Part shown: positions 35,192 through 45,008 of the stretch, piece after piece | How positions within the stretch are numbered: the first letter of the stretch is position 1 | How the letters are laid out: every line of letters begins with the position of its first letter | Source of the DNA: CAVSUZ01 sp963834715 | GTDB taxonomy: Bacteria > Pseudomonadota > Alphaproteobacteria > Acetobacterales > Acetobacteraceae | Length of the DNA: 64,000 nucleotides | Reading direction: 5' to 3' | NCBI GenBank assembly: GCA_963834715.1 | Contig: CAWIDE010000003.1 | Location: forward strand, 1 to 64,000 | Program-made: the position numbers and the translations under genes | Notes under the pieces: generated by a model | Database searches by the model: none | Told to the model about the DNA's origin: nothing | What the model saw: only the letters and a program-made list of their open reading frames with translations

Positions 35192-36526
35192 ATGCATATT
35201 TTGATTGTGGGATCGCTGGCGGGGGAGCTTGGTCAAGCGGCGCGGATTGCGGTCGGGCGCGGCGCCCGGCTGGAGCAGGCGGATGATGTGACGATTGCGC
35301 TTGCACGGTTGCGGGCAGATGCCCGGGTTGGGCTGGTGCTATGCGATCTGGCCCATGATGTCGGTGCATTGGTGCGGGAGCTTGCGGCCGAACGCATTTC
35401 TGTGCCGGTGATTGCGTGCGGAACCGGGGCGGATGCCGAGGCTGCCGAGGCGGCGATCCGCGCGGGGGCGCGGGAGTTTTTGCCTCTACCGCCTGATCCG
35501 GATCTGATCGCAGCAATCCTGGAGGCGGCGTCGGGCGATAGCCATGCGCTGGTGTTTCGCGATCCGGTAATGGCGGCGACGATACGGCGGGCGGAGCAGG
35601 TGGCGCGGTCCGAGGCGTCGATATTGATTTGCGGTGAGAGCGGGACGGGTAAGGAGGTGCTGGCGCGGCATATCCATCGAAAGTCGCGGCGGGCAGGCGG
35701 GAACTTTGTCGCGCTGAACTGCGCGGCGATACCCGAGAACCTACTGGAGTCGGAGTTGTTTGGTCATGAGAAGGGGGCGTTTTCCGGGGCGGTCGCGCGG
35801 CGGGTTGGGAAGTTCGAGGCGGCGGATGGGGGGACACTGCTGCTCGATGAAGTCAGCGAGATGGATCTTCGGCTGCAGGCGAAACTGCTGCGCGCGGTGC
35901 AGGAGCGGGAGATCGACCGGGTGGGCGGCTCGGCTCCGGTGAAGGTGAATGTGCGGATTCTGGCGACGACGAACCGGGACCTGCCGGCCGAGGTGGCGAA
36001 GGGGACGTTCAGGGAGGATCTTTATTTTCGGTTGAATGTGGTTTCGCTGAAGGTGCCGCCGTTGCGGGAACGGCCGGCGGATATCGCGGCACTGATGGAG
36101 CATTTTGCACGGCGGTACGCGGAGGTGAACGGGCTGCCGTATCGGCCGGTAGGAAAGCTGGCGGCGATACGGCTGGGGGCGCACGCGTGGCGCGGGAATG
36201 TGCGGGAGTTGGAGAACATCGTGCATCGGGCGGTGCTGCTCGCGGAGGGGGATGAGATCGGCCCGGAGGCGGTTGAGTTGTCGGCTGGGGCACCGTCGCC
36301 AGCGGCCGGCGGGGTAGTTAGTGGCGGGGTGAGTGGTCTCGTTGGACGGCGGGTGGAGGATGTGGAGCGCGACCTGATTATCGAGACCTTGGGGCATACG
36401 CTGGGGAACCGGACGCATGCGGCGACGATCTTGGGGATCTCGATCAGGGCGTTGCGGAATAAATTGCGGGATTATGCGGCGCAGGGGGTGGCGGTTCCGC
36501 CGCCGGCCGCTGGGGTGGCGGCGTGA
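35192..36526 (+). CDS. flbD: Sigma-54-dependent flagellar regulator, FlbD/FleQ type
   Basis: 444 aa. A receiver-like N-terminal domain (residues 1-120, VGLVLCDLAHDVGALV) lacks a clear phosphorylation pocket. The AAA+ domain has Walker A ICGESGTGKEVLARH, Walker B GGTLLLDEVSEMD and the sigma-54 contact loop, here ELFGHEKGAFSGA: Ser replaces the usual Thr of GAFTGA. R-finger region FREDLYFRLNVV. A Fis-type HTH closes it (NRTHAATILGISIRALRNKLRDY). FlbD activates late flagellar genes with RpoN. Embedded in the cluster between fliN and flhA, as in Caulobacter relatives. Confidence 0.88.
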   Translation: MHILIVGSLAGELGQAARIAVGRGARLEQADDVTIALARLRADARVGLVLCDLAHDVGALVRELAAERISVPVIACGTGADAEAAEAAIRAGAREFLPLPPDPDLIAAILEAASGDSHALVFRDPVMAATIRRAEQVARSEASILICGESGTGKEVLARHIHRKSRRAGGNFVALNCAAIPENLLESELFGHEKGAFSGAVARRVGKFEAADGGTLLLDEVSEMDLRLQAKLLRAVQEREIDRVGGSAPVKVNVRILATTNRDLPAEVAKGTFREDLYFRLNVVSLKVPPLRERPADIAALMEHFARRYAEVNGLPYRPVGKLAAIRLGAHAWRGNVRELENIVHRAVLLAEGDEIGPEAVELSAGAPSPAAGGVVSGGVSGLVGRRVEDVERDLIIETLGHTLGNRTHAATILGISIRALRNKLRDYAAQGVAVPPPAAGVAA

Positions 36527-36553
36527 GAGGACCGGTGGTTACGTGCCGGTTGG

Positions 36554-36590
36554 CCTGGATTGCTTCGGCCCATTGGGCCTCGCAATGACG
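36554..36590. repeat. REP-like palindromic repeat between flbD and flhA
   Basis: CCTGGATTGCTTCGGCC...GGGCCTCGCAATGACG is an imperfect palindrome with the arms GGATTGCTTCG / CG-CAATGAC and centre GGCCCATTGGGCC. Repeats with GCAATGACG and CCTGGATTGC ends are dispersed in many alphaproteobacterial genomes. It fills most of the 70-bp gap and ends 7 bp before the flhA start. Confidence 0.55.
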
Positions 36591-36596
36591 TAAAAA

Positions 36597-38673
36597 ATGC
36601 CGGGCGCACTGGCGGCGTTGACGCAATGGCGCGCGAAGGTCGCGCCTTATCTTCCGGGAACGGACATCGGCCTGGCTTTAGGCGTGGTGGCGCTGCTGTC
36701 GGTGCTGGTGCTGCCGTTGCCGGCGATACTGCTGGATCTGGGGCTGGCGTTGTCGATAACCGCCGCCGTTTTGGTGCTGATGGTGGCGCTGTTTCTGCAG
36801 AAGCCGCTGGATTTTACCAGTTTTCCGACGCTGCTATTGCTGACGACATTGCTGCGGCTGGCACTGAACGTGGCGACGACGCGACGGATCTTATCGCACG
36901 GGGCGGAAGGGCCGACTGCGGCGGGGCACGTAGTTGCGGCGTTCGGCGGGTTCCTGATGGGCGGGGATTTCGTCATCGGGATTATCGTGTTCTGGATACT
37001 GCTGGTGGTGAATTTTATGGTCATCACCAAGGGTTCAGGGCGTATTGCCGAGGTTGCAGCTCGGTTCACGTTGGACAGTATGCCGGGCAAGCAGATGGCG
37101 ATCGATGCGGAGCTGTCGGCGGGCCTGATCGACGACAAGGTGGCTCGGAAGAGGCGGCGGGAGCTGGAGGACGAGAGCAGCTTCTACGGCGCGATGGACG
37201 GCGCGGCGAAGTTCGTACGGGGGGACGCGGTTGCCGGGCTGATTATTACCAGCATCAATATCGTCGGCGGACTGACGATCGGGGTGGCGCAACACGGCCT
37301 GGGTCTGGCCGATGCGCTTTCGACCTATACGACGTTGACGATCGGGGATGGGTTGGTTTCGCAGATTCCAGCGCTGCTGGTGTCCACCGCGGCGGGTATT
37401 GTGGTGACTAAGGGCGGGTTGGAGGGTTCGACTGATGCCGCGCTGATGCAACAACTTGGGGGCAGTCCGAAGCCGTTGGCTCTGGCTTCGGCGGCGGCGG
37501 GAATACTGGCGCTGTTGCCAGGATTGCCGGCGTTGCCGTTCCTGGCACTGGCCGGGCTGACGGGCGGCGCTGCGTGGTTTCGTCATAAACATCCTCCGGT
37601 TGCGGAGACGGCGGCGCCGGCCGCGCCGGTGGCGGGAGAACCGCCGATCAGCCAGGCGCTGCGGATTGATCTGATCCGGGTGGAGTTGGGATACGGGCTG
37701 CTGGCGCTGGCTGGCGGTGAGGGGGCGAAGCTGACGGAACAGATCAAGAGTCTGCGGCGGTCGATCGCGACCGAGATGGGGTTTATTCTGCCTCCGGTGC
37801 GGATTCAGGATAATATGCAACTACCGGCGGATGGGTACTCGATCCGTATCAAGGAGATCGAGGCGGCGCGGGGAGAGCTGAAGCCGGGAATGATGCTGGC
37901 GATGAACCCGAAGGGAGGTCTGCCTCAGTTGACGGGGCAGCCGACGACGGAACCAGCGTTCGGACTGCCGGCCATGTGGGTGGCGGCGTCGCTGCAGGGG
38001 GAGGCGCAGTTCCGAGGCTACACGGTGGTGGATGCGGCGAGCGTGCTGACGACGCATCTGACCGAGGTGGTGCGGGACAATATGGCGGAGCTGTTATCAC
38101 ATGCGGAGACTCAGAAGCTGCTTGATGAGCTGCCGCGGGAACAGCAGAAGCTGGTGATGGATTTGATACCGTCGCAAACGACCGTGGGTGGGGTACAGCG
38201 CGTTCTGCAGGCGCTGTTGGCGGAGCGGGTCTCGATCCGGGATTTGGGGACGATCCTGGAAAGCATTCAGGAGAGCTGCGTGGCGGGTGTGCGTAGCGTG
38301 ACAGGGATTGTCGCGCATGTGCGGGCTCGTTTGGCACGGCAGATCAGCGACAGTCACACCGGGCCGGGTGGGTATCTGGCGCTGATTACGCTTTCACCGG
38401 AATGGGAGGCGGCGTTTGCCGAAGGGCTGGTGGGGCCGGCAGAGGACCGGCAGGCTGGCGATGGCTCCGAGCAGGCTGCAGGAATTTGTGGGCAAGCTGC
38501 GGGCGGCGTTCGATGTGGCGACGGGGGCTGGAGAGCAAGCGGTGCTGCTGACGAGCAGCGGGATCAGGCAGCATGTGCGGGCAGTGGCGGAGCGGGTTCG
38601 GCCGAACACTCCCGTGCTTGCGCAGGGGGAGATTTTTCCGCGGGCGCGGATACGGACGGTGGGGGTGGTGTAG
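36597..38673 (+). pseudogene. flhA: Flagellar export gate protein FlhA, 3' frameshift
   Basis: About 691 codons if the shift is repaired, the normal length. N-terminal membrane domain with eight hydrophobic segments (residues about 20-320), including the conserved loop VAARFTLDSMPGKQMAIDAELSAGLID. The cytoplasmic domain is intact to LALITLSPEWEAAFAEGLVGPAEDRQ. An extra G near 38453 (CAGGCTGG where CAGCTGG keeps frame) then throws the frame; the correct ending LAMAPSRLQEFVGKLRAAFDV...FPRARIRTVGVV is in another frame, stopping at 38673. No good ribosome site precedes the ATG. Confidence 0.85.
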
Positions 38674-38725
38674 GAGAGGCGAGTATTTTGGGTGAATCGC
38701 TGGAGCAAGTTTCGTCGGCTGGAAC

Positions 38726-38842
38726 TCAAAGATACAAGCCGGCATTGGACGAGAGCATTCGCCGAACCTCGTCTAACCCAAGCTTCTCAAACTCGCGCTC
38801 ATCCTCTGGAGCTATAACTGGCTTGCGCGGTAGTTCATGCAT
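38726..38842 (-). CDS. Very small unrecognised protein, 38 aa
   Basis: MHELPRKPVIAPEDEREFEKLGLDEVRRMLSSNAGLYL. The phrase EREFEKLGLDEVRR resembles the N terminus of larger hypothetical proteins (EFE..G.deVR), so this may be a truncated gene. GGAAG lies very close to the ATG. It converges on flhA. Confidence 0.35.
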   Translation of the reverse strand: MHELPRKPVIAPEDEREFEKLGLDEVRRMLSSNAGLYL

Positions 38843-39877
38843 CTTCCTGGTTATCAGATATCGACCCGACTTTGCATAATGGCTGGGTCGAGCCGCAATC
38901 CTACAGATTGCCCGCGCGGCGGGGCAAATGTTATCGTCCGCTCCAAGGGTGTGCTGGCCCTCCAAGACACATCAGACGAAACGGGAGGAAGACGATGCAA
39001 AATCAACCCAATCATCGCATGAGCACGCCCGCGCGCACTGCGACAATGCCGCGGAGTATCAGACGCCTGCTGCTCGGCGGTGCGGCGTTGGGGCTCATGC
39101 TCGGTGTGGCGGGTGGGCGCGCCGGCGCACAGCCGAGAGGCGAGGACTGGATCGGTACCAGGGCCGCGAGCCCGCAGCCAGTTTGGGGGCCGGATTTCCC
39201 GGTTGCGCTGAACATGCCACGAAACCTTCGCAATCAGACTTTGCGGCAGATCGTCCATGTCAGCATCGGCGGCAACCGTGTGCGGGTGGTGTTGTCAAAC
39301 GAGTATGGCGACCGTCCGATGCGAGTTGGAGCCGCTCATATCGCATTAGCCGGCGAGGCATCGGAGATTGAACAGGGCTCCGACCGAGCACTGACCTTTG
39401 GCGGCCAAACCGCTGTCACGATCCCGCCTGGCGCGCCGATGGTAAGTGACCCGGTGGACCTCACCGTGCCGGCGGAAGGCAATTTGGCTGTCAGCCTGTT
39501 CCTGCCAGAGACGACGCCGCTTGCCACGATGCACTGGGAGGGTGTGCAGACGGCTTATATCTCCGAGTCCGGAGACCATGTATCAGATCCGGAGATCAAG
39601 GCCGAAAGCACGATGAAGGGCCGGGCGTTCCTTAGCGAGATTATGGTGTCCGCACCGCCGGACGCGCAGGCCGTCGTCACGTTCGGGGATTCGATCACTG
39701 ACGGCGCCAACTCCACCGTGAATGCCAATCATCGCTGGCCGGATGATCTCGCCGCCCGGCTGCAAAAGGCCGGGGATAAGGACGTAGCGGTCCTGAACGA
39801 AGGCATCTCGGGGGCGAAGGTGCTGTCTGACCGCATGGGCGTGAACGCGCTCGCCCGCTTCGCCAACGACGTACTAG

Positions 39878-41392
39878 TCTTACTGTGTCATAAAAATCCC
39901 CTTGTACGATTTGATTCTCGGTGTGTACGGATGGAGATTCTCACTCGCGGAGGCGGAGTGTGGGTCTCGAATCCGACAGACAAGGCGGCAAATCACGATT
40001 CGCGGCCTATGTTGAGGCACTGACAGCGACGCTTGGACACGCCGACCGAGCGGCACCGTTCCATTCCTACTGTACTGGTTTGGTGTTGCCCGGCCCGCGG
40101 AAGAGCATCGAACCGATGGCCGCCCGTGTAGCACCCGCACGGGTGCAGGCGACGCACCAATCGCTGCATCATCTTGTCGCCAAAGCCGACTGGTCGGACG
40201 AGCCGGTGCTCAACGTCGTGCGTCAGCAAGTGTTGCCCTCCATCGAACAGCACGGCGCGATCCGTGCATGGATTATCGACGATACCGCATTTCCCAAGAA
40301 GGGGACGCATTCGGTTGGCGTCGCGAGGCAGTATTGTGGTCAGCTCGGCAAACAGGAAAACTGCCAGGTCGCGGTGAGTTTGTCAGTCGCCAACGGCCAC
40401 GCCAGCCTGCCGATCGCGTACCGGCTGTATCTGCCGGAGGTGTGGGCCAATGACGCGGCCCGACGCGCCAAGGCAGGCATTCCCGATGACATTGCGTTCC
40501 AGACCAAACCACAAATCGCCCTGGGGCAGATCCAATCGGCGCTGCTGGCTGGCGTGCCACCGGCGACTGTGCTGATGGATGCAGGCTATGGCGTCGATAC
40601 CGAGTTCCGCGATGGCATCACCGAACTTGGCTTGCGCTATGTCGCTGGTATCCCATCTTCGACCAGCCTCTGGGCTCCGGGCACGGCGCCGAAGCGACCG
40701 AAACGCTGGAGCGGAAATGGGCGCCCGCCGAAGCTGGTGCGACGCGATGCGAAGCATAAGCCGGTGTCTGTCAAGGAATTGGCACGGAGGTTGCCGAAAC
40801 AGCAGTGGCACAGCGTCACTTGGCGCGAAGGCAGCAACGCCAAGCTGACGTCTCGTTTTGCTGCGGTACGGGTGCGGCCCGCGCACCGTGACTATTATCG
40901 CACCAGCCCGAGACCGGAAGAATGGTGCTTGATCGAATGGCCGAAGGCAGAAACAGAGCCAACTAAATATTGGTTGTCGACGCTCTCGGCCGATATGCCG
41001 CTGCGGAATCTGGTCAATCTGGCCAAACTGCGCTGGCGGATTGAGCGCGACTATCAGGAATTGAAGCAGGAACTTGGGCTCGGCCACTATGAAGGGCGCG
41101 GCTGGCGTGGCTTTCATCATCACGCCACGCTGGCGATCGCGGCTTACGGATTCCTGATCTCCGAACGGAGTGCGATTCCCCCCTCAGCAGAACCTCGAGC
41201 CCCAACCTTCAAAACGCCTCGCCTACCCCGCAGTTACCGACCCCGCGGATCCCCCAATCAGACCTGAGCGCCATGTCTCCAACTCCATCGCTACGGTCCG
41301 GATCGCGATCGCTCATGCATTGGTGCAAACTCTTCCGCGCTGCCCTTGCTGCCAGCGCGTCACGTCGCGCAGGAACTTATGACACAGTAAGA
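39878..41392 (+). mobile_element. IS701-family insertion sequence with CTAG target duplication
   Basis: 1515 bp with perfect 16-bp terminal inverted repeats (TCTTACTGTGTCATAA at 39878-39893, its reverse complement at 41377-41392), flanked by CTAG at 39874-39877 and 41393-41396. A 4-bp YTAR target fits IS701. Intact ends and clean duplication indicate a recent insertion. Confidence 0.95.
39960..41267 (+). CDS. IS701-family transposase
   Basis: 435 aa from GTG at 39960, preceded by GGAGGCGGAGT. IS4/IS701-type DDE domain: AWIIDDTAFPKKGTHSVGVARQYCGQLGKQENCQVAVSLS (first D), VLMDAGYGVDTEFRDGI (second D), and the YREK-like region KLRWRIERDYQELKQELGLGHYEGRGWRGFHHH containing the last E. Full length, no lesion, so probably active. 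Confidence 0.93.
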   Translation: MGLESDRQGGKSRFAAYVEALTATLGHADRAAPFHSYCTGLVLPGPRKSIEPMAARVAPARVQATHQSLHHLVAKADWSDEPVLNVVRQQVLPSIEQHGAIRAWIIDDTAFPKKGTHSVGVARQYCGQLGKQENCQVAVSLSVANGHASLPIAYRLYLPEVWANDAARRAKAGIPDDIAFQTKPQIALGQIQSALLAGVPPATVLMDAGYGVDTEFRDGITELGLRYVAGIPSSTSLWAPGTAPKRPKRWSGNGRPPKLVRRDAKHKPVSVKELARRLPKQQWHSVTWREGSNAKLTSRFAAVRVRPAHRDYYRTSPRPEEWCLIEWPKAETEPTKYWLSTLSADMPLRNLVNLAKLRWRIERDYQELKQELGLGHYEGRGWRGFHHHATLAIAAYGFLISERSAIPPSAEPRAPTFKTPRLPRSYRPRGSPNQT

Positions 41393-42008
41393 CTAGTGCA
41401 GCCGCACGCCCGCACAATTATCCTTCTGATGGGGATCAATGACATCGGCTGGCCGCAGAGCGGGCTGGCGCCCGAGGATCGCGAGCCGACTGCGCAGCAG
41501 ATCATTGCAGCCTACAAGCAACTAATTGTCCGCGCACACATGCACGGGATGCGCATTGTTGGCGCGACACTCACGCCGTTCGAGGACGCGTTTAAGGGCG
41601 GGGCGTTCCCGGGCTATTACACGCCAGCCAAAGAGCAGATACGCGAGGAGGTCAACGGCTTCATCCGCAGCGGCGCTTTTGACGGGGTGATCGACTTCGA
41701 CAAGGTGGTGCAGGATCCGGCCGATCCCAAGCGGATCCGGTCGGACTACGATTCTGGGGACCACCTGCACCCGAACGACGCTGGTTATGCGGCTATGGCG
41801 AATGCGATCAACCTGGCGCTGATCGTGCAGCCCAACCACTGACATCGCCTGCAAGCGGCGCGTATCCCGGAGGGAGGGCGCACCTTCTCGCTTTTCGCAA
41901 ACGAAGGAGAGGGCGCGCAGGAGATCGTGGTTGGCGTTACTTATCAGGTCGCCCGCGGCCCATCCAACCTATCCCGTTGAACACCGAGGACGGAGCCGAT
42001 CGTGGCGG

Positions 42009-42238
42009 GTGATCTGGTTCGAGGAGCCCGCCAGAGCCCTGTCCGACGCCGTTCGGTTCATGGCGTATGCGACGCACGAGGACATGAGAGTGCTGCGCCG
42101 GTACGTCTCCGACGATGATTTCCGGGAAGCGCTTGATAAGGCATCGCCGGGGATCATTGACCTCGTTCGTGGGCATATTGGAACTCGAAGTTCGGGCGTT
42201 ACCCGCCGCCACCAATGCCGCGACGGAGGTTCGAGTGA
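42009..42238 (+). pseudogene. Small conserved protein, frameshifted
   Basis: From GTG at 42009: IWFEEPARALSDAVRFMAYATHEDMRVLRRYVSDDDFREALDKASPGIID. The expected continuation PRSWAYWNSKFGRYPPPPMPRRRFE to TGA at 42236 lies in another frame. One C seems to be missing near 42161 (GACCTCG). The family (MRVLRRYVSDDDFREAL...PPPPMPRR) is a short conserved hypothetical, often next to a nucleotidyltransferase-like gene; none is seen here. Confidence 0.6.
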
Positions 42239-42443
42239 TAGAAGTGAAGTGGTGACAATCTATCGGACTGGGGCACCCGAAGTGGTGGATGCCGACCTTC
42301 GGGGGTGTAAGAAAATCCCGGAATTGGCGATATTGAAACGATAGCAGATCATTTCGCATCAGGCCAGAGCTGTCCGGCTAATGCCGCGGAGGGAATTGAG
42401 GCGGTCGAATGATCGGCCGTGGTTCACGGGGGCATCGCCTGCC

Positions 42444-42693
42444 TCATGCCGCAGCGAGGCGCAAGCGGTGGTGCTGCAGCAGATTATGGACCAGGGCATG
42501 CAGCAGGCAAACCGCGCGCACCTTGGCAATGCCATGAACCAGCATCCGGCCGAACCCGCGGCGTGTTCCGTAAGTTTGCGCCGGCGATAGATCGCTTTGC
42601 CTGCGTCACTGGCCATGCGTTCGCGCCAGGCCTTCACCGCGTCCGGCTCGTGCCTGTGCTTCCATCGGCGCTTACGAAGGGTCTCGTGGCCGC
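42444..42693 (-). pseudogene. IS1182/IS5-type transposase C-terminal fragment
   Basis: Joined frames give HETLRKRRWKHRHEPDAVKAWRERMASDAGKAIYRRRKLTE, then (after a shift) GFGRMLVHGIAKVRAVCLLHALVHNLLQHHRLRLAAA and TGA. This is the end of a DDE transposase with the conserved YrrRk.tE segment holding the last catalytic Glu. Truncated upstream, with no terminal repeats recognised. Confidence 0.6.
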
Positions 42694-42698
42694 CGGCC

Positions 42699-45008
42699 TC
42701 AGCTCATCGCCGCTTTCACCCGTTCCGGACGGAACGGGGTCTGCCGCAGCCGCACTCCGATCGCATCAAACACCGCGTTGCTGATCACCGCCGCGGTCGG
42801 GCAGGTGGCGGGTTCGCCGGCACCGTAGGACGGATACTCCGGCCGGTTGTTGACCAACACCACATCGATACGGTCGGGGATCTCGGAGAAGCGCAGGATC
42901 GGATAGCCGGTCCAGTCGCGGCTGGTGACGTGGGCGCGGTCGAACGTCACTTCCTCGTGCAGCGTGCGGCTGAGCGACTGGATCACGTTGCCCTCGACCT
43001 GATTGCGAAGCCCGTTGGGGTTCACCACCAGGCCGCAGTCGTGCGCTACGACAACGCGGCCCACCTTGATCTGGCCGCTCGCCGGATCGACGGTTACATC
43101 GGCAATCGTCGCCACACGTGCGTCATCGCGGTTCACCCAGGCAATGCCACGGCCGTGCAGTGGCTTGCCGTTGGCCTCGGGCTTCTTGCCGCCGGACGGC
43201 CGGCTGACCCAGCCGTACGCTTCCGCCGCGGCGCGCAGCACGTCGGCGCCACGCGGGTCAGTGACGTGCGCCAGGCGGAACTCCAGCGGATCCTGCCCGG
43301 CGGCGGCAGCCAGCTCGTCGATGAAGGACTCCATTGCGAAGGTGGTCTCGAATTGCGCAGGGGAACGCAGCCAGGCGGTGAGCAGGCCGACACGACCCTC
43401 GCCGTGGCAGGCCACATCGGTATTGGGAAAGTCGTACTTGTAGGTGACGTTGGGGCGCCCGACGCCGGTGCGGCCGGTGATGTCGGGCTGGCCGATCAGC
43501 TCCGCGGCGATCAGGTGCGTATCGCCGGTGGTCGGGATCCACATGTGGTGGCGCCAGGCAACAACGCGCCCGTTGCTATCCAGAGCACCGAGCAGGTGTT
43601 GGATGATGGGTGGGCCTTTGGGCTCCCAGCCATGCTCGTCCCAGCGCATCCACTGCACGCGGACCGGGCGGCCGATTGCCTGCGACATAACGGCGGCATC
43701 AGCCACCGCATGATCGAAACCGTTGCGGCCGTAACCGCCCGCGCCCTCAAACCAGCGGAGCTCGATGTTATCGACCGGAATGCCGAGCATTTGCGCCATG
43801 TCGCCGCGCGTCTCGTGCGGCATCTGCGTGCAGGACCAGACGGTGGCGCGATCGGGCTTGATGTCGGCGATGGCGCAGGAGGGACCGATGGAGCCGTGCA
43901 TCTGGAAGGGGGTTTTGTAGGTGGCTTTGAGGGTGCGGCCGCCGTCGAGGAACGACAGCGCCATATCGACCGAGCCCTGGCTGGCTGCCGAGTAGTTGGT
44001 GCCGGCGGCGGTTTCGCGCACAGCGTCCCAGATGCGGTCCATGGGGGGCAGGCCGTCCCAGTTGGACCATTTCGCCTGCCCGGCGTCGGGCCCGGAAGGG
44101 TTAAGGGTGGAACCGAGCTTCTGCGCGGCTTGGATCGCGGCCCATTCGGTTTCGGCGACGACGCCGAGGAAGTTGTCGCGGCGAACGACCTGCACGAAGC
44201 CTGGGAGGTCCTTCAGGCCGGTTTCATCCACGCTGAGTAGCTTCGCGCCCACGCCATAGGGCCGCACGACGCGCCCGTGCAGCATGCCGGGAACGCGCAC
44301 GTCCTGGATGTAAGTGAACTGGCCGGTCATCTTGGCGGGGATGTCCTTGCGCGGCACGGATTTGCCGATGACCTTGTAGGTGGAGGGGTCCTTGGGGTGC
44401 GCCTGGGGGGCGACGACCATGTGGAAGCGCTCGCCGGTGGCGCCGATTTCCATGTTCAGGCGCTTGCCGTCCACCAGCTTGCCATAGGTGATTGAGCGGC
44501 CCGGGAAGCCGATCACGGAGATCGTGCCGTTCGTCGTGACGAGCTGGTTTGCCGGCACGTCGAATTTCGAGGCGGCGAGGTCGAGCAGCGCCTGACGTCC
44601 GGCCGCCGCGGCGTGCCGGATCTGGGGGCCGGCGTAGCGGACCGTCATGCTGCCGTAGCTAGGGCCTTGGTCCACGGTCTCTGATGTGGTGCCCATTACC
44701 ACGTCCAGGCGGTCGACGGGGAAGTCGAGTTCCTCGGCGGCGATCTGTGCCAGGGCGGTCTGCACGCCGGTGCCGGTTTCCACCTTGCCGGTGAACAGGG
44801 TCACGGTGTTGTCGGGATGTACGGCGAGCCAGGCATAGAGCCGGCCGGCCGGTGGGGATGCGACTGAGCTGGAGGTGGTGTTGGCGGCGACGGAGGCGAC
44901 GTCCGCGGGGCCGAGCAGGCTGAAGGCGATGACCAGTCCGCCCGAGGCCTGGAGGAAGCCGCGGCGGTTGAGCCGGGCGCTGCTGAGGTCGGTTTGATGC
45001 TTGGTCAT
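42699..45008 (-). CDS. Molybdenum hydroxylase large subunit (isoquinoline/aldehyde oxidoreductase type)
   Basis: 769 aa. The start at 45008 overlaps the small-subunit stop (ATGA). Tat signal LNRRGFLQASGGLVIAFSLL. Xanthine-dehydrogenase-family cofactor regions: GRLYAWLAVHPDNTVTLFTGKVETGTGVQTALAQIAAEEL near the N terminus, GAGGYGRNGFDHAVADAA, RSPAQFETTFAMESFIDELA, and the catalytic Glu in SYGAGEPATCPTAAVISNA near the C terminus. Architecture matches periplasmic IorB-like enzymes that hydroxylate N-heterocycles or aldehydes using molybdopterin cytosine dinucleotide. The substrate cannot be read from sequence. A c-type cytochrome partner is not visible. Confidence 0.92.
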   Translation of the reverse strand: MTKHQTDLSSARLNRRGFLQASGGLVIAFSLLGPADVASVAANTTSSSVASPPAGRLYAWLAVHPDNTVTLFTGKVETGTGVQTALAQIAAEELDFPVDRLDVVMGTTSETVDQGPSYGSMTVRYAGPQIRHAAAAGRQALLDLAASKFDVPANQLVTTNGTISVIGFPGRSITYGKLVDGKRLNMEIGATGERFHMVVAPQAHPKDPSTYKVIGKSVPRKDIPAKMTGQFTYIQDVRVPGMLHGRVVRPYGVGAKLLSVDETGLKDLPGFVQVVRRDNFLGVVAETEWAAIQAAQKLGSTLNPSGPDAGQAKWSNWDGLPPMDRIWDAVRETAAGTNYSAASQGSVDMALSFLDGGRTLKATYKTPFQMHGSIGPSCAIADIKPDRATVWSCTQMPHETRGDMAQMLGIPVDNIELRWFEGAGGYGRNGFDHAVADAAVMSQAIGRPVRVQWMRWDEHGWEPKGPPIIQHLLGALDSNGRVVAWRHHMWIPTTGDTHLIAAELIGQPDITGRTGVGRPNVTYKYDFPNTDVACHGEGRVGLLTAWLRSPAQFETTFAMESFIDELAAAAGQDPLEFRLAHVTDPRGADVLRAAAEAYGWVSRPSGGKKPEANGKPLHGRGIAWVNRDDARVATIADVTVDPASGQIKVGRVVVAHDCGLVVNPNGLRNQVEGNVIQSLSRTLHEEVTFDRAHVTSRDWTGYPILRFSEIPDRIDVVLVNNRPEYPSYGAGEPATCPTAAVISNAVFDAIGVRLRQTPFRPERVKAAMS

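Larger units (their letters stand above)
38995..41842 (+). pseudogene. SGNH/GDSL hydrolase interrupted by IS701
   Basis: ATG at 38995 after GGGAGGAAGACG. Signal peptide RRLLLGGAALGLMLGVAGGRAGA. The first part (to 39873) contains block I with the catalytic Ser, VVTFGDSITDGAN. The second part (from 41397) has GINDIGW (block III Asn) and DSGDHLHPNDAGY (catalytic Asp and His). Removing the IS and one CTAG copy restores ARFANDVLVQPHARTIILLMGIND in frame, a 442-aa exported esterase/lipase-like enzyme. Only the insertion breaks it. Confidence 0.9.

Noticed and set aside
42597..44240. 547-codon plus-strand frame opposite the molybdenum hydroxylase
   Set aside because: The minus-strand protein has cofactor motifs, a Tat signal and operon coupling. 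The plus frame is a composition artefact.
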